The notes: generated by a model from the letters alone, not told the origin. A stretch of 30,979 nt of DNA from CAXMST01 sp963700785 (GCA_963700785.1 CAVOYZ010000001.1:1-30979); one strand, 5' to 3'. Counted from the stretch's first letter, positions 1 to 7,065 are shown. Numbers and translations are program-made.

Positions 1-362
1 ACCCAAGGCCGCCGACGCAGTACACGCCGGTCGAGGGGTTCGAGATGTTCGCATCGGAGATGTTCGACGACTGGGACGAAACCACGTTGCCGTTGCTTCC
101 GACGTGTGCGTAGGCAGCGGCGGTGCCGGGATCGCCGGGATCGCCCTCTCCCCGGTGTCGCCCTTGGGGCCCGGCGTCAACTCGATCTTGTTGTCGAGCT
201 TCTTGGCCTGCTTCTTCGAGATCTTCTTGACCTGCTTCTTCTCCCGCTTGTTGAGGGCGGTGACTGCACACCGGCAACCGCCCCGCCGGTGAGTGCCGCC
301 ACCAAGGCGACCACGGCAACGATCAGCGCCGCCGAGGGCTTCGCTCCCTTGATCCTCCGCAT
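1..362 (-). CDS. Exported collagen-like surface protein, C-terminus off the window edge, frame broken twice
   Basis: Starts at ATG 362-360 behind a GGGAGGAG ribosome site. The product begins MRRIKGAKPSAAL and runs into a hydrophobic leader (about residues 9-31), then a Lys-rich stretch of the KKQVKKISKKQ type, a short Gly-X-Y collagen-like segment (GDTGERGDPGDPG) and the start of a C-terminal domain with AYAHVGSNGNVV. The frame needs one extra G near 266 and one extra G near 147 (a CCC run on the plus strand) to read through. Both slips are single bases, so I read this as an intact gene with sequence errors, though real decay is possible. It is a paralogue of the genes at 917-1435 and 1745-2328. 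The function is unknown; a role at the cell surface is inferred from the leader. Confidence 0.6.
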
Positions 363-388
363 TGGGTACTCCTCCCGAGTTGGTTGGA
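345..388. repeat. 44-bp direct repeat, copy 1 (5' end and leader of surface-protein gene)
   Basis: Identical over 44 bp to 2311-2354. It covers the first codons, the GGGAGGAG ribosome site and the start of the upstream region of the minus-strand gene. Similarity fades beyond it (gagccta is still shared). It marks a gene duplication that carried its translation start region along. Confidence 0.9.
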
Positions 389-839
389 AGTGAGCCTATG
401 GTCGGAGGGGATGGGGCGCAACCGGTTTCGCCGCCACCGGTTACCTTCGAGTCAAAGTCGCGTTCCGCGTGGCGCCTCCTTCCGCTGCCTTGAATCTGGC
501 CGCTGGCGCAGGTGCCGCCGCCCCTGGGCGGCGAGTAGACAGGTCTCCGAGGCTCTTCACGGGCTCCCCGTGGATTCCTCGATATCCGCCAGGGGTGAGG
601 TAGCGGCCGGGATCTCCCGAACCGTCCGGATCCGTCCCGTCAAACCGCATGGACAGGCGGTGGTAGCGAGAACCGATACCCGGCCCGATTCGTTTCTCGC
701 TACCACCCGAGAATCGTCGAGCGGGTGCGTGTCCGGGAGCGGCCAGATCTCCGTAACTGAGGCCCGTGCGCCGCAGGTCAATCCGGCGGGCGACCGGATT
801 GAACCTGCGACCCCCAGGTCATGAGCTGCCTTGAGCGGC
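363..839. other. Long intergenic stretch without a convincing gene
   Basis: Open frames exist on both strands but none has a ribosome site, a leaderless -10, family-like residues or a leader peptide. The stretch contains the perfect hairpin at 659-707 and a tRNA-like T-arm fragment on the minus strand near 782-828. It separates the divergent start regions of two paralogous surface-protein genes, so promoters for both should lie here. Confidence 0.5.
659..707. repeat. Perfect 14-bp inverted repeat with 21-nt spacer
   Basis: Arms at 659-672 (GGTGGTAGCGAGAA) and 694-707 are exact reverse complements around a 21-nt spacer. There is no T-run on either side, so a standard terminator is unlikely. 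It could be a regulator site, a structured RNA or an end of a lost element. Confidence 0.8.
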
Positions 840-845
840 TAGATT
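840..845 (+). promoter_or_regulatory. Candidate -10 hexamer TAGATT for the 917 gene
   Basis: TAGATT at 840-845 fits the TAnnnT form of an actinobacterial -10. It would give a leader of about 65 nt that ends in the strong GGAGGAG ribosome site at 904-910. No clear -35 is seen. Confidence 0.35.
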
Positions 846-916
846 GGGAGAGTGAGTCGGCGGGGAGCCGTCGGGTCAGTCCCCGACAATCCTCCGCCCT
901 ATGGGAGGAGCCCAAT

Positions 917-1435
917 ATGTCTCAGGTCAGACGCAAGAAGCCGTCGCCCGCGATGCTGGTTGCAGTGGTGGCGCTAGTAGCAGCCGTGGCTGGCACGGCA
1001 GTAGCCGAGTCGGGGCCGAACGCCAACTCCTCGGCATCAGCTAAGAAAACCGCAAAGAAGGCGCTGAAGAAGGCGAACAAGGCGAACAAGACCGCAAAGG
1101 GCGCGCAGTCAACCGCCGAGGGCGCGCAGTCAACCGCCGAGGGCGCGACCCCGCTCGCCGCGGTCGTTGCAGCAGACGGGTCCGTCGTTCGCGGTAGTGG
1201 CGTGACCTCGACGAACGCCAAGCTCGGCGGTAATGGCCTTTATACGGTCGAGTTCGATCGCAACCTCTCCGACTGCGTGTGGGTCGCCCAGATCGGCAAT
1301 GGTGACGGCACGCCGACAATCTACGGGGAGATGAGCACGTTCCTGGCTGGGAGCCCGAACGGCATTTTCGTGCAAACCGCGAGCTCAGCCGGCGTGCTCG
1401 CCGATCGACCGTTCCACCTGCTCGTGCACTGCTAG
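917..1435 (+). CDS. Small exported surface protein with Lys/Ala-rich stalk
   Basis: The start ATG 917 is fixed by GGAGGAG at 904-910; it gives 172 residues beginning MSQVRRKKPSPAM. A basic N-terminus leads into a hydrophobic segment (about 11-31) that is either a signal peptide or an anchor. Next comes a Lys/Ala/Asn-rich, probably helical stalk (about 40-66) with the heptad QSTAEGA repeated exactly, and then a beta-rich C-terminal domain (about 78-172) with two cysteines, one the last residue. The domain resembles that of the 1-362 gene (VVAADGSVV against HVGSNGNVV), so the two are related. From its neighbours I infer a cell-envelope role; no enzyme motif is visible. A long hairpin follows at 1461-1522. 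Confidence 0.8.
   Translation: MSQVRRKKPSPAMLVAVVALVAAVAGTAVAESGPNANSSASAKKTAKKALKKANKANKTAKGAQSTAEGAQSTAEGATPLAAVVAADGSVVRGSGVTSTNAKLGGNGLYTVEFDRNLSDCVWVAQIGNGDGTPTIYGEMSTFLAGSPNGIFVQTASSAGVLADRPFHLLVHC
1099..1140 (+). repeat. Two exact 21-bp tandem repeats inside the 917-1435 gene
   Basis: Units 1099-1119 and 1120-1140 are identical and encode the repeated heptad of the stalk. The first seven bases of a third unit follow. Identity at the DNA level points to a recent slip duplication that keeps the frame. Confidence 0.9.
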
Positions 1436-1460
1436 CTGTAATCCCTGAGCCCGTTGTTTC

Positions 1461-1522
1461 ATCCGGGCCTCCTTGAAGGCTGGGGGTGTCTACCCCCACC
1501 AGCCTCAAGGAGGTAACCGGAT
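1461..1522 (+). promoter_or_regulatory. Long stem-loop that pairs off a Shine-Dalgarno sequence
   Basis: ATCCGG (1461-1466) pairs with CCGGAT (1517-1522). CCTCCTTGA (1468-1476) pairs with TCAAGGAGG (1505-1513). GGCTGG (1478-1483) pairs with CCAGCC (1499-1504), and GGGT pairs with ACCC near the tip. The right arm holds AAGGAGG, seven bases before an ATG at 1521, so folding would hide both the ribosome site and the start codon. There is no T-run, which argues against a plain terminator for the upstream gene. It could be a translational switch or part of a lost element. Confidence 0.7.
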
Positions 1523-1744
1523 GAACCTGCACGTGTGTTACAGCGTCGCCGCTGGGTGCGTTGGGAATCGCGTGTGCGGCGATGGGCAGAGGGCTGCCAG
1601 GAGGGGCCCCCTGCGTACTCCGTGCGACTCGGCAGACCCACCCTCGTCGGGGGGTTCGCGTCCGCAGGCGGCCACAACGCCGCCAAGTCCGCCTCTCAGG
1701 CGCGTTCAGGGATGCGGAGCGGGGCAGTGCCGCAGACCCCTCGG
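1521..1744 (+). other. Possible short or broken gene behind the hairpin
   Basis: ATG 1521 has an excellent ribosome site (AAGGAGG at 1507-1513) and opens with MNLHVCYSVAAG. The same frame stays open to 2069 but would then run antisense through the paralogous surface gene, so its real 3' end is unclear. A slip early on would join it to a frame reading ASPLGALGIACAAMG, which looks like an export leader. No family is recognised. Given the slips in both neighbouring genes, I cannot say whether this is coding. Confidence 0.3.
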
Positions 1745-2328
1745 TCACTCCTCAAGGCACTGCGCCTCGACGAATACGTTTCGCGTTGCACCGCAGTCAT
1801 TCCTGACGATTGTTCGCCATCCGCTGCCTTGCCGAAGCGAGGCCGTCACCGACACGCCCTGCGGCGGGCCGATCAAATTGATCCCTCCCCCGCCGGTGAT
1901 CATGCGTGTTCCCGCTGGGCAGGTCGCGTCCAGGTTCTCGTTGTCGTCGTTCGCGACGGTGCCGTTGACCTGGACCTCGGTGATCGCTCCAAGATCCGCT
2001 GCTCGGACCTGGCCGTCGATGATCCTCGGCGAATTGACGGTTTCGTTTGCGACCGAGGGATTCGGGTAGTCACCCGTCAGGTCGCCTCCTGCGGGTCCGG
2101 AGGGGCTCGCCGAGTTCGCTGTGTTCGCCGTCTCGGCGTTCGCTACCGACAGACGCGGAGCCTTCTGCTTGATCTGTCTGTTGGCGATCCTCTTGGTCTG
2201 CTCCTTCTCCTTCCTGTTGAGCTTGCTGATCGTCACTCCCGCGACGGCTCCGCCGCCGAGTGCCGCCACCAGCGCGACGACCGCGACGAGCAGCGCCGCC
2301 GAGGACTCGTTCCCTTGATCCTCCGCAT
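1745..2328 (-). CDS. Exported surface protein with GDLTG-YPNP motif, one frame slip near the start
   Basis: ATG 2328-2326 follows GGGAGGAG and gives MRRIKGT. One base must be added near 2308 (AA read as A) to enter the long frame, which then has the leader LLVAVVALVAALGGG, a Lys/Arg/Gln-rich segment (KLNRKEKEQTKR), the motif GGDLTGDYPNPSVAN and a C-terminal domain with three cysteines ending QCLEE. GDLTG-YPNP motifs recur in secreted or fibre-like proteins of actinobacteria. Its first codons and ribosome site match the 1-362 gene exactly, so the two arose by duplication. The corrected length is about 195 residues. The function is unknown; a surface location is inferred. Confidence 0.7.
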
Positions 2329-2354
2329 TGGGTACTCCTCCCGAGTTGGTTGGA
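2311..2354. repeat. 44-bp direct repeat, copy 2
   Basis: Identical to 345-388. See that entry; it covers the start codon and ribosome site of the 1745-2328 gene. Confidence 0.9.
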
Positions 2355-2460
2355 GCCGAGCCTACGGCAGGAGGCGCTGAAGCACAGCACGTCCACCCTG
2401 ACGCTCCGTCACGGTGTCAATCGAACGCCGGGGAACCGCCGAGCGGAGGGGTCTATCGGT

Positions 2461-2513
2461 GGCGGCTTCGCCGCCCTGGTCGCAACGCAGCCCCGCCGCG
2501 GCAGTGGGATAGT
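2461..2513 (+). promoter_or_regulatory. Small hairpin and candidate -10 ahead of the 2582 gene
   Basis: GGCGGC-TTC-GCCGCC forms a tight hairpin at 2461-2475. GATAGT at 2508-2513 is a plausible -10 that would give a leader of roughly 60 nt to GTG 2582. Both calls are tentative. Confidence 0.3.
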
Positions 2514-2581
2514 GATCATTCGTCTCGGCTGGTAGCGCCCGGTGGGCGCGGCCGGGCCGAATGCTCAGGAAGGAGCCTGCC

Positions 2582-2893
2582 GTGTACGTTCGCATAGCAA
2601 CGTTCGAGGGCCTCGATCCCGATCACGTCGATGATGCGATCGAGGCCAACCGCCGCCAAGTCGAGGCGGGGTTTGCATCGCCGCCGGAGGGGCTTGAAGG
2701 AGTCAGGGAAGAGTGGATGCTCGTGGACCGGGAGGCGGGAAAGGCCATCGGCATGACGCTGTTCGAGACAGAGGAGGACCTGCGCCGGGGCGATGAGGCG
2801 CTGAATGCAATGTCCCCGGAGGACGTTGACGCCGATGCGCGGCGCACGGGCGTCGGCTTCTATGAGGTCGCCCTGCGGTTGGAGCGCGGCTAG
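2582..2893 (+). CDS. Small ABM-like (dimeric alpha+beta barrel) protein
   Basis: GTG 2582 is chosen because AGGAAGGAG lies at 2567-2575; an in-frame ATG at 2561 has no such site. The 103-residue product begins MYVRIATFEG and ends EVALRLERG. The layout is an opening beta strand, a helix with acidic residues (DHVDDAIEANRRQ), a central strand pair (EEWMLVDREAGKAIGMTLFETEED) and a closing strand. This is the shape of the antibiotic-biosynthesis-monooxygenase/EthD group, whose members form dimers and range from oxygenases to proteins with no known reaction. No catalytic residue can be assigned. It is probably monocistronic. Confidence 0.7.
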   Translation: MYVRIATFEGLDPDHVDDAIEANRRQVEAGFASPPEGLEGVREEWMLVDREAGKAIGMTLFETEEDLRRGDEALNAMSPEDVDADARRTGVGFYEVALRLERG

Positions 2894-2958
2894 CTCGGCG
2901 AGGAGCCGAGTCCGGCGGCGAATACCGGGATTGGGCACCAGTGCCTCTTATCCACCGG

Positions 2959-2980
2959 TATCCGCCCGTATCGGCGGGTA
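2959..2980. repeat. Imperfect inverted repeat near the tRNA remnant
   Basis: TATCCGCC (2959-2966) and GGCGGGTA (2973-2980) pair with one G-T wobble around a 6-nt loop. Related GTATC/GATAC words recur nearby. It could be a recombinase or regulator site close to the tRNA fragment, but nothing proves this. Confidence 0.35.
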
Positions 2981-3066
2981 TTTGGATGCCGGCCGGTTGG
3001 GGATCGAGAGGCCGTATCCCGCTTACTGATGAGGGATATGGAACCTGCTGCCGTGTCAATCTGGAC

Positions 3067-3114
3067 GCTTGCCATGCAGAAGGTCGTGGGTTCGAATCCC
3101 ATCAGCCGCTTCCA
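3067..3114 (+). tRNA. 3' half of a tRNA-Gly (anticodon GCC), 5' half missing
   Basis: The stretch reads anticodon loop TTGCCAT, 3' anticodon-stem strand GCAGA, variable region AGGTC, T-arm GTGGG-TTCGAAT-CCCAT, acceptor strand CAGCCGC and an encoded CCA (with one extra T before it). No matching GCGGCTG acceptor strand, D-arm or 5' anticodon-stem strand lies upstream. A break in the anticodon loop is where many tyrosine integrases recombine, so this may be an attachment-site remnant. Unlike it, tRNA-Cys and tRNA-Val in this window lack an encoded CCA. Confidence 0.65.
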
Positions 3115-3116
3115 GG

Positions 3117-3140
3117 AAAGCCCCGCTCTGGCGGGGTTTT
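3117..3140 (+). terminator. Intrinsic terminator after the tRNA-Gly fragment
   Basis: CCCCGC (3121-3126), loop TCTG, GCGGGG (3131-3136), then TTTT; AAAG on the 5' side extends the pairing with the T-run. This is a textbook rho-independent terminator. Confidence 0.9.
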
Positions 3141-3252
3141 CTGCGTCTAGGGACAATCCCCCAATGACCATGCGGCATGACGGCCTCCTCCCGAAGCGCC
3201 CGAGACGATTCGAACTGTGCCTTCGGTTTCGCAGATTCGCCGTCGGTGGGAT

Positions 3253-4005
3253 TCACCAGCCGGTGCGCTGCTCGGCTGCCTCCTCCAGGCGAGCGCGTAG
3301 CTCGGTGCGCTCTCCCCGGAGCGGCTCGAGGTGGCCGGGCGCGATCGTCGTCGGCTCCAACCCCGCGAGCTTGCGGACGCTCTCTAGCGTCTGCTCTGGG
3401 TCGTGGTCGAAGACAGGATGGGGCGGGTAGATCCCCGGGTGGTGGCCGAGCGGGCGCATCGAGTCCGTCAGGTACACGGTGTCGCTGCATAGGCAGAGTC
3501 GATCGCCCTCGCGCCACAGGCCAATCTGACCGGGCGCGTGCCCGGGAAAGTGGACGACTTCGAAGCCGGCGATGCGATCACCTTCCGAGAGCGTTCCGGC
3601 AATCTTCACAGGGCCCGCATCCCAGATCGGGTACAAAATCCGGTAGAGCCACCGCGAGTAGGTGACCGGAACGTCGCCGAGCGGCTGGTAATGAACGCCC
3701 GCATCGCCCTCCGCGTCGCCGACCTCGTCCGGATGGCAGAAGACCGGAACGCCGAGCTTGACCGCCGATCCGCGGTGGTCGACGTGGCTGTGCCCGAGGA
3801 CCACGCGCTTGAGTCCGCCCAGCTCCGCCGCAGCATCGCGAATCCCCTTTGCCATCACCCGAGTGCCTGCGTCGAACGCGAAGACGCCGGAGCCGTCCTC
3901 CTCGGCGACGAGGTAGACGTTCATTCCCCGTCTGATGTCGCCGGCGTGGCGCCAGACGCCCTCCGCGATCTGCTCGGTCAGCGGCGCGAGTGGATTGCTG
4001 CCCAT
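3253..4005 (-). CDS. MBL-fold metallo-hydrolase
   Basis: ATG 4005 with GAGAGGAGCC shortly upstream gives 250 residues. The metal-binding signature of the metallo-beta-lactamase fold is visible in order: HSHVDH (about residues 92-97), FPGHAPGQ (about 154-161), the bridging Asp in CSDTVYL (about 173-179) and APGH (about 222-225). The protein opens MGSNPLAPLTEQIAEGVWRH, as in stand-alone hydrolases of the glyoxalase-II/lactonase kind. The substrate cannot be told from sequence; thioesters, lactones and phosphoesters are all known in the fold. No signal peptide, so cytoplasmic. It stands alone, in the opposite direction to both neighbours. Confidence 0.88.
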   Translation of the reverse strand: MGSNPLAPLTEQIAEGVWRHAGDIRRGMNVYLVAEEDGSGVFAFDAGTRVMAKGIRDAAAELGGLKRVVLGHSHVDHRGSAVKLGVPVFCHPDEVGDAEGDAGVHYQPLGDVPVTYSRWLYRILYPIWDAGPVKIAGTLSEGDRIAGFEVVHFPGHAPGQIGLWREGDRLCLCSDTVYLTDSMRPLGHHPGIYPPHPVFDHDPEQTLESVRKLAGLEPTTIAPGHLEPLRGERTELRARLEEAAEQRTGW

Positions 4006-4171
4006 CGTTGTCGGCTCCTCTCGGTCAGGCTCTCAGCTCCGACTCTCACGATCTCTATCAGGAACCGGCGGCCTGGGCCGCGCCCGCCCCCAGCAATCGC
4101 GGTGGCTGCGAAGCCTGGAACGAACCCGCGACGCTCACTCGCGCTTTGCTGATCCCTCAGACACTAGGCGC

Positions 4172-4177
4172 TACGGT
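4172..4177 (+). promoter_or_regulatory. -10 hexamer TACGGT for a leaderless start at 4184
   Basis: TACGGT ends exactly 6 nt before GTG 4184, with no ribosome site between them. This is the arrangement seen at several other genes in this window. Confidence 0.5.
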
Positions 4178-4183
4178 CCCTTC

Positions 4184-4294
4184 GTGGCCTCGGATGCTTT
4201 CCTGGAGATGGCCGAGAACCTGGCCCGCTACTACCGCGAGCACGAGGAGTTCTACGCCCGGCGATCATGGGTCCGGGGTCAGCCCACTTGCTAG
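4184..4294 (+). pseudogene. Truncated 36-residue ORF, start of a longer protein
   Basis: GTG 4184 opens MASDAFLEMAENLARYYREHEEFYARRSW and stops at TAG 4292-4294. The first 29 residues look like the amphipathic helical start of a normal cytoplasmic protein (EMAENLARYYREHEEFYA). The tail WVRGQPTC does not continue it. Its -10 at 4172-4177 is intact. I read it as the 5' stub of a deleted or interrupted gene; a genuine small protein is the alternative. About 100 bp without features separate it from the next gene. Confidence 0.45.
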
Positions 4295-4396
4295 GTTTGA
4301 TCTGAACAAGTTGGCGGTTGTCATGGCGACCCGCCGGGGAGCGGTGGCCGGGGATCGGGCTCGCCGAACCGAGGGTCGCCGCTGGAGGAGGGATTA

Positions 4397-6340
4397 GTGG
4401 GACCCAGGTTGACCTTGCTGTCCGCGGTGACCGCCGCGGTGCTGGCGGTCGGATCCGGCCCGGCCATGGGCGCGATCGGAGATGTTGAGACACCGATGGT
4501 CGAGGGGCCGGTGGCGTCCACCGCGGACTCGACCCCTTGGGCGGCAACCGACCAACCCCTCGCCTCCTACGGCTATGTCGAGCGGGAGTACGAGTACGCC
4601 GGCGACGCGTTCGCGTACGACACCAGCGGCGACATCGACCAGGATGGGTTGAGGATCACCACCGGCGGCCCCGCCAACGACGGCAGACACCCCTACAGGA
4701 CGAGGATGATCGTCCGCCGCCCCGCGGACCCTGCAGACTTCAATGGGACGGTCGTGGTCGAGTGGCAGAACGTGACCGCGACCTTCGACCTCGAGGCGAA
4801 CTGGTATGGCGATCCCGAGTACCTGCTGGAGAACGGGTACGCCTACGTCGCGATCTCCGCGCAGCGCGTCGGCGTCAACTCCCTCAAGCTCTGGGATGCG
4901 GCCCGCTACGGCGACCTCGACGTCACCGACGGCGGCGCCCTCACCGGCGACGAACTCTCCTACGAGATCTTCGCCGCCGGGATCAAGGCAATACTCGACG
5001 GGGGCACCGGTGCTGATCCGCTCGGCTCGCTGGCAAAGCCCGACACGGTCATCGCCTCCGGCGAGTCGCAGTCGGGCAGCCGGCTCAGCACCTACTACAA
5101 CAAGGTCCAGCCGCTTCACGAGATCATCGACGCTTTCCTGATCACGGTCTCGTCCGGGCAGGTCCGTGATGACGGCGGCGTACCCCTGATCCGGATCCTC
5201 AGCGAAACCGAGAATCGGACGCCTCGCACCGAGCCGGATACGGCCAACTACCGACACTGGGAGGTCGCGGGGGGCTCGCACCTGCCGCGCATGGCGTTCG
5301 ACAACTTCCAGGCCCCGATCGAGCGTGACCTCGGCCTGACGCTCTCGGCGAGCTGCGAGCAGTACCCGCTCTCGCGTGTGCAATGGCCCTTCGTCGTCAA
5401 CTCCGCCTACGAGCACCTCGTGAGATGGGCCAACGGCGGCGCGGCCCCGCCGATCGCGCCCCGGGGACAGTACGACACCTCCGACGAGCTGGTCCGCGAC
5501 GAGCTCGGCATCGCCCAGGGCGGCATCCGGCTGCCCGAGATGTCGGTTCCGGCGCGGCTCAACACTGGCATCAACGCGATCGGGACCGGGGGCGGCATCT
5601 TCTCCGCCTTCTGCGTCCTGCTCGGCTCCACCGAGGACCTCAGCGACGAGGCGCTCCTGGCCCGATACGACGACTGGGCCGACTACATCGCACAGGTCAC
5701 GGCCAGGGCCAACCAGGTCGCCGGCCAGGGTTTCATCCTCGAGGAGGAGGTGCCGAGACTGATTCAGATGCACAGGGAGGTTCCGAACCTGCGGCCGACG
5801 GCCCCGACCCGAACCGTCGGGAAGGCCAAGAACAAGGGTAGGTTCACGCTCGCTTGGCAGGGAACCGAGGCGCCGCTGTCGACCTTCGAGCTGCAGCGGT
5901 CCAAGAACGGCGGCAAGAGCTGGAGTGGCGTCGAGGGTGCTGCGGCGCTCGAGGATCCGGTCTACCGGTTCGCGGGCGACGAGCGCCCCAAGGACGGAAC
6001 GTGGGCCTACCGGACCCGCTCGAGCACGACGATTCCGGCCGACGCGGTGCGCGAGGAGTTCGTCGTGACCACGCCCTGGTCGGAGACCTCGAGGAAGGTC
6101 ACCGTCGACCGGACGAAGCCGAAGCTCAAGCTCAGGTGCCCGAAGAAGGTCAAGCAAGGCAAGCGCGCCTTCGCCAGGATCAAGGCCTCCGACAAGGGCG
6201 TCGGCCTCCGCAAGGACCCGAGCGGCAAGAAGCGAATCAAGACCAAGCGGGCCGGCAAGCGGACGATCAAGGCCACGGCCGTCGACCAGCTCGGAAACAA
6301 GCGGAAGAAGACCTGCAAGGTCAAGGTCGCCAAGCGCTGA
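4397..6340 (+). CDS. Secreted alpha/beta-hydrolase-domain protein with basic C-terminal tail
   Basis: GTG 4397 has GGAGGAGG at 4384-4391. The 647-residue product starts with a signal peptide (LLSAVTAAVLAVGSGPAMGA, about 7-26). The main domain (about 40-460) matches the large 'alpha/beta hydrolase domain' family: the nucleophile elbow is GESQSG with Ser at about 224, and VVVEWQNVTATFD and PHLPRM-like segments are typical of that family. Residues about 475-560 form a beta-sandwich-like linker (FTLAWQGTEAPLSTFELQRS). The last 75 residues are strongly basic (KLKLRCPKKVKQGKRAFARIKAS to CKVKVAKR) with two cysteines and read as an Ig-like module that could bind polyanions at the cell wall. An esterase-type reaction is inferred; the substrate is unknown. 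It is intact, with no frame slips. Confidence 0.82.
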   Translation: MGPRLTLLSAVTAAVLAVGSGPAMGAIGDVETPMVEGPVASTADSTPWAATDQPLASYGYVEREYEYAGDAFAYDTSGDIDQDGLRITTGGPANDGRHPYRTRMIVRRPADPADFNGTVVVEWQNVTATFDLEANWYGDPEYLLENGYAYVAISAQRVGVNSLKLWDAARYGDLDVTDGGALTGDELSYEIFAAGIKAILDGGTGADPLGSLAKPDTVIASGESQSGSRLSTYYNKVQPLHEIIDAFLITVSSGQVRDDGGVPLIRILSETENRTPRTEPDTANYRHWEVAGGSHLPRMAFDNFQAPIERDLGLTLSASCEQYPLSRVQWPFVVNSAYEHLVRWANGGAAPPIAPRGQYDTSDELVRDELGIAQGGIRLPEMSVPARLNTGINAIGTGGGIFSAFCVLLGSTEDLSDEALLARYDDWADYIAQVTARANQVAGQGFILEEEVPRLIQMHREVPNLRPTAPTRTVGKAKNKGRFTLAWQGTEAPLSTFELQRSKNGGKSWSGVEGAAALEDPVYRFAGDERPKDGTWAYRTRSSTTIPADAVREEFVVTTPWSETSRKVTVDRTKPKLKLRCPKKVKQGKRAFARIKASDKGVGLRKDPSGKKRIKTKRAGKRTIKATAVDQLGNKRKKTCKVKVAKR

Positions 6341-6346
6341 GCCTCC

Positions 6347-6371
6347 GACAGCTGACGGTCCCGCAGCTGTC
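6347..6371. terminator. Inverted repeat between convergent genes, possible two-way terminator
   Basis: GACAGCTG (6347-6354) and CAGCTGTC (6364-6371) are perfect reverse complements around 9 nt, six bases after the stop of the plus-strand hydrolase and facing the end of the minus-strand gene. There is no long T-run, so the call is moderate. Confidence 0.5.
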
Positions 6372-6435
6372 TCATCAAGACTCGCACCGGGGCCGAGCCG
6401 ACCCAGCCCCGACGGTCAGCCGGTGCGCCCGGCGC

Positions 6436-6963
6436 TCAGTCGGCGAGCTTCGCGTGGAGCTTGGTGGCGCGCTTGGCGACCGACTTGCGCTCGTCGGCCC
6501 GCAGGCGCTCCAGCTCGGGTAGAAGCCAGGCAGCCAGATCCGCTCGGTCCCGGGACCACTCGGCGAGGATCTCCATCGTCACGTTGAGCACGATCCAGTC
6601 GTCTGACTCGGTCAGATAGCGCCGCAGCAGCGCGCCGGCCCGGCGGCCCTGGTCCGAATCCAGCCGCGGGTACAGGTGGCCGAGCATCTGCGCCGTATGC
6701 CACTGGACCGAGGGCTGGTCGATCGTGCCGACCTCTTCGAGCAGCCGCTCGACCCGGGGCTCGAACCACTCGGGGCGCTCGCGGCAGACCTTCTCGAGCG
6801 CGTCGGCGGCCCGCATCCGGACGACCGCGTCCGGGCTCTCGAGGCAGCCGAAGAGCTGCTCGAGCCGCGAGCCGTCGGCGAGCACGAGGCCGACGACCTC
6901 CTCGGTGCGGCCGAGGGAGTTCGGGTGGCCGCCGCTGAGCATCTCGACGAAGGCTTCGGGCAC
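6436..6963 (-). CDS. HEAT-repeat-like helical protein
   Basis: I place the start at GTG 6963, because GATACT at 6970-6975 ends 6 nt before it (leaderless pattern). An ATG at 6987 would add eight residues, and neither start has a ribosome site. The 175-residue product is all helical and repeats a pattern of short helix pairs: LEQLFGCLESPDAVVRMRAADALEKV, then RPEWFEPRVERLLEEV, then SVQWHTAQMLGHLYPRL, then DWIVLNVTMEILAEW. This is the look of HEAT/armadillo-type repeats, which hold protein partners rather than catalyse. The partner is unknown. It is divergent from the membrane protein at 7078, so the two share the region 6964-7077. Confidence 0.72.
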   Translation of the reverse strand: MPEAFVEMLSGGHPNSLGRTEEVVGLVLADGSRLEQLFGCLESPDAVVRMRAADALEKVCRERPEWFEPRVERLLEEVGTIDQPSVQWHTAQMLGHLYPRLDSDQGRRAGALLRRYLTESDDWIVLNVTMEILAEWSRDRADLAAWLLPELERLRADERKSVAKRATKLHAKLAD

Positions 6964-6969
6964 CGGCCC

Positions 6970-6975
6970 AGTATC
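6970..6975 (-). promoter_or_regulatory. -10 hexamer GATACT for the leaderless start at 6963
   Basis: On the minus strand GATACT is followed by GGGCCG and then GTG: a 6-nt gap, with no ribosome site. Confidence 0.45.
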
Positions 6976-7065
6976 GCGCCCTGACATGGGCAAGTCGTCT
7001 GGAACCCGTCGGGAGTGGCAGGCGGCCGGACGTCCGACCGGTCGATTCGCCCCCCGGGGGTCCGT

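Noticed and set aside
384..824. Plus-strand open frame of 146 codons
   Set aside because: No start signals, odd composition, contains the inverted repeat and the tRNA-like fragment.
2894..3066. A complete tRNA-Gly with an unusual 5' half
   Set aside because: No strand complementary to the acceptor (GCGGCTG), no D-arm and only two possible anticodon-stem pairs were found upstream.
3029..3171. Short frames reading through the tRNA-Gly fragment (for example MGFEPTTFCMAS on the minus strand)
   Set aside because: This peptide is a common artefact of translating tRNA genes in reverse.
4394..6157. A 587-codon minus-strand open frame
   Set aside because: It mirrors the secreted hydrolase gene; high GC leaves long open frames on the opposite strand. 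The plus-strand frame has a signal peptide, nucleophile elbow and ribosome site.
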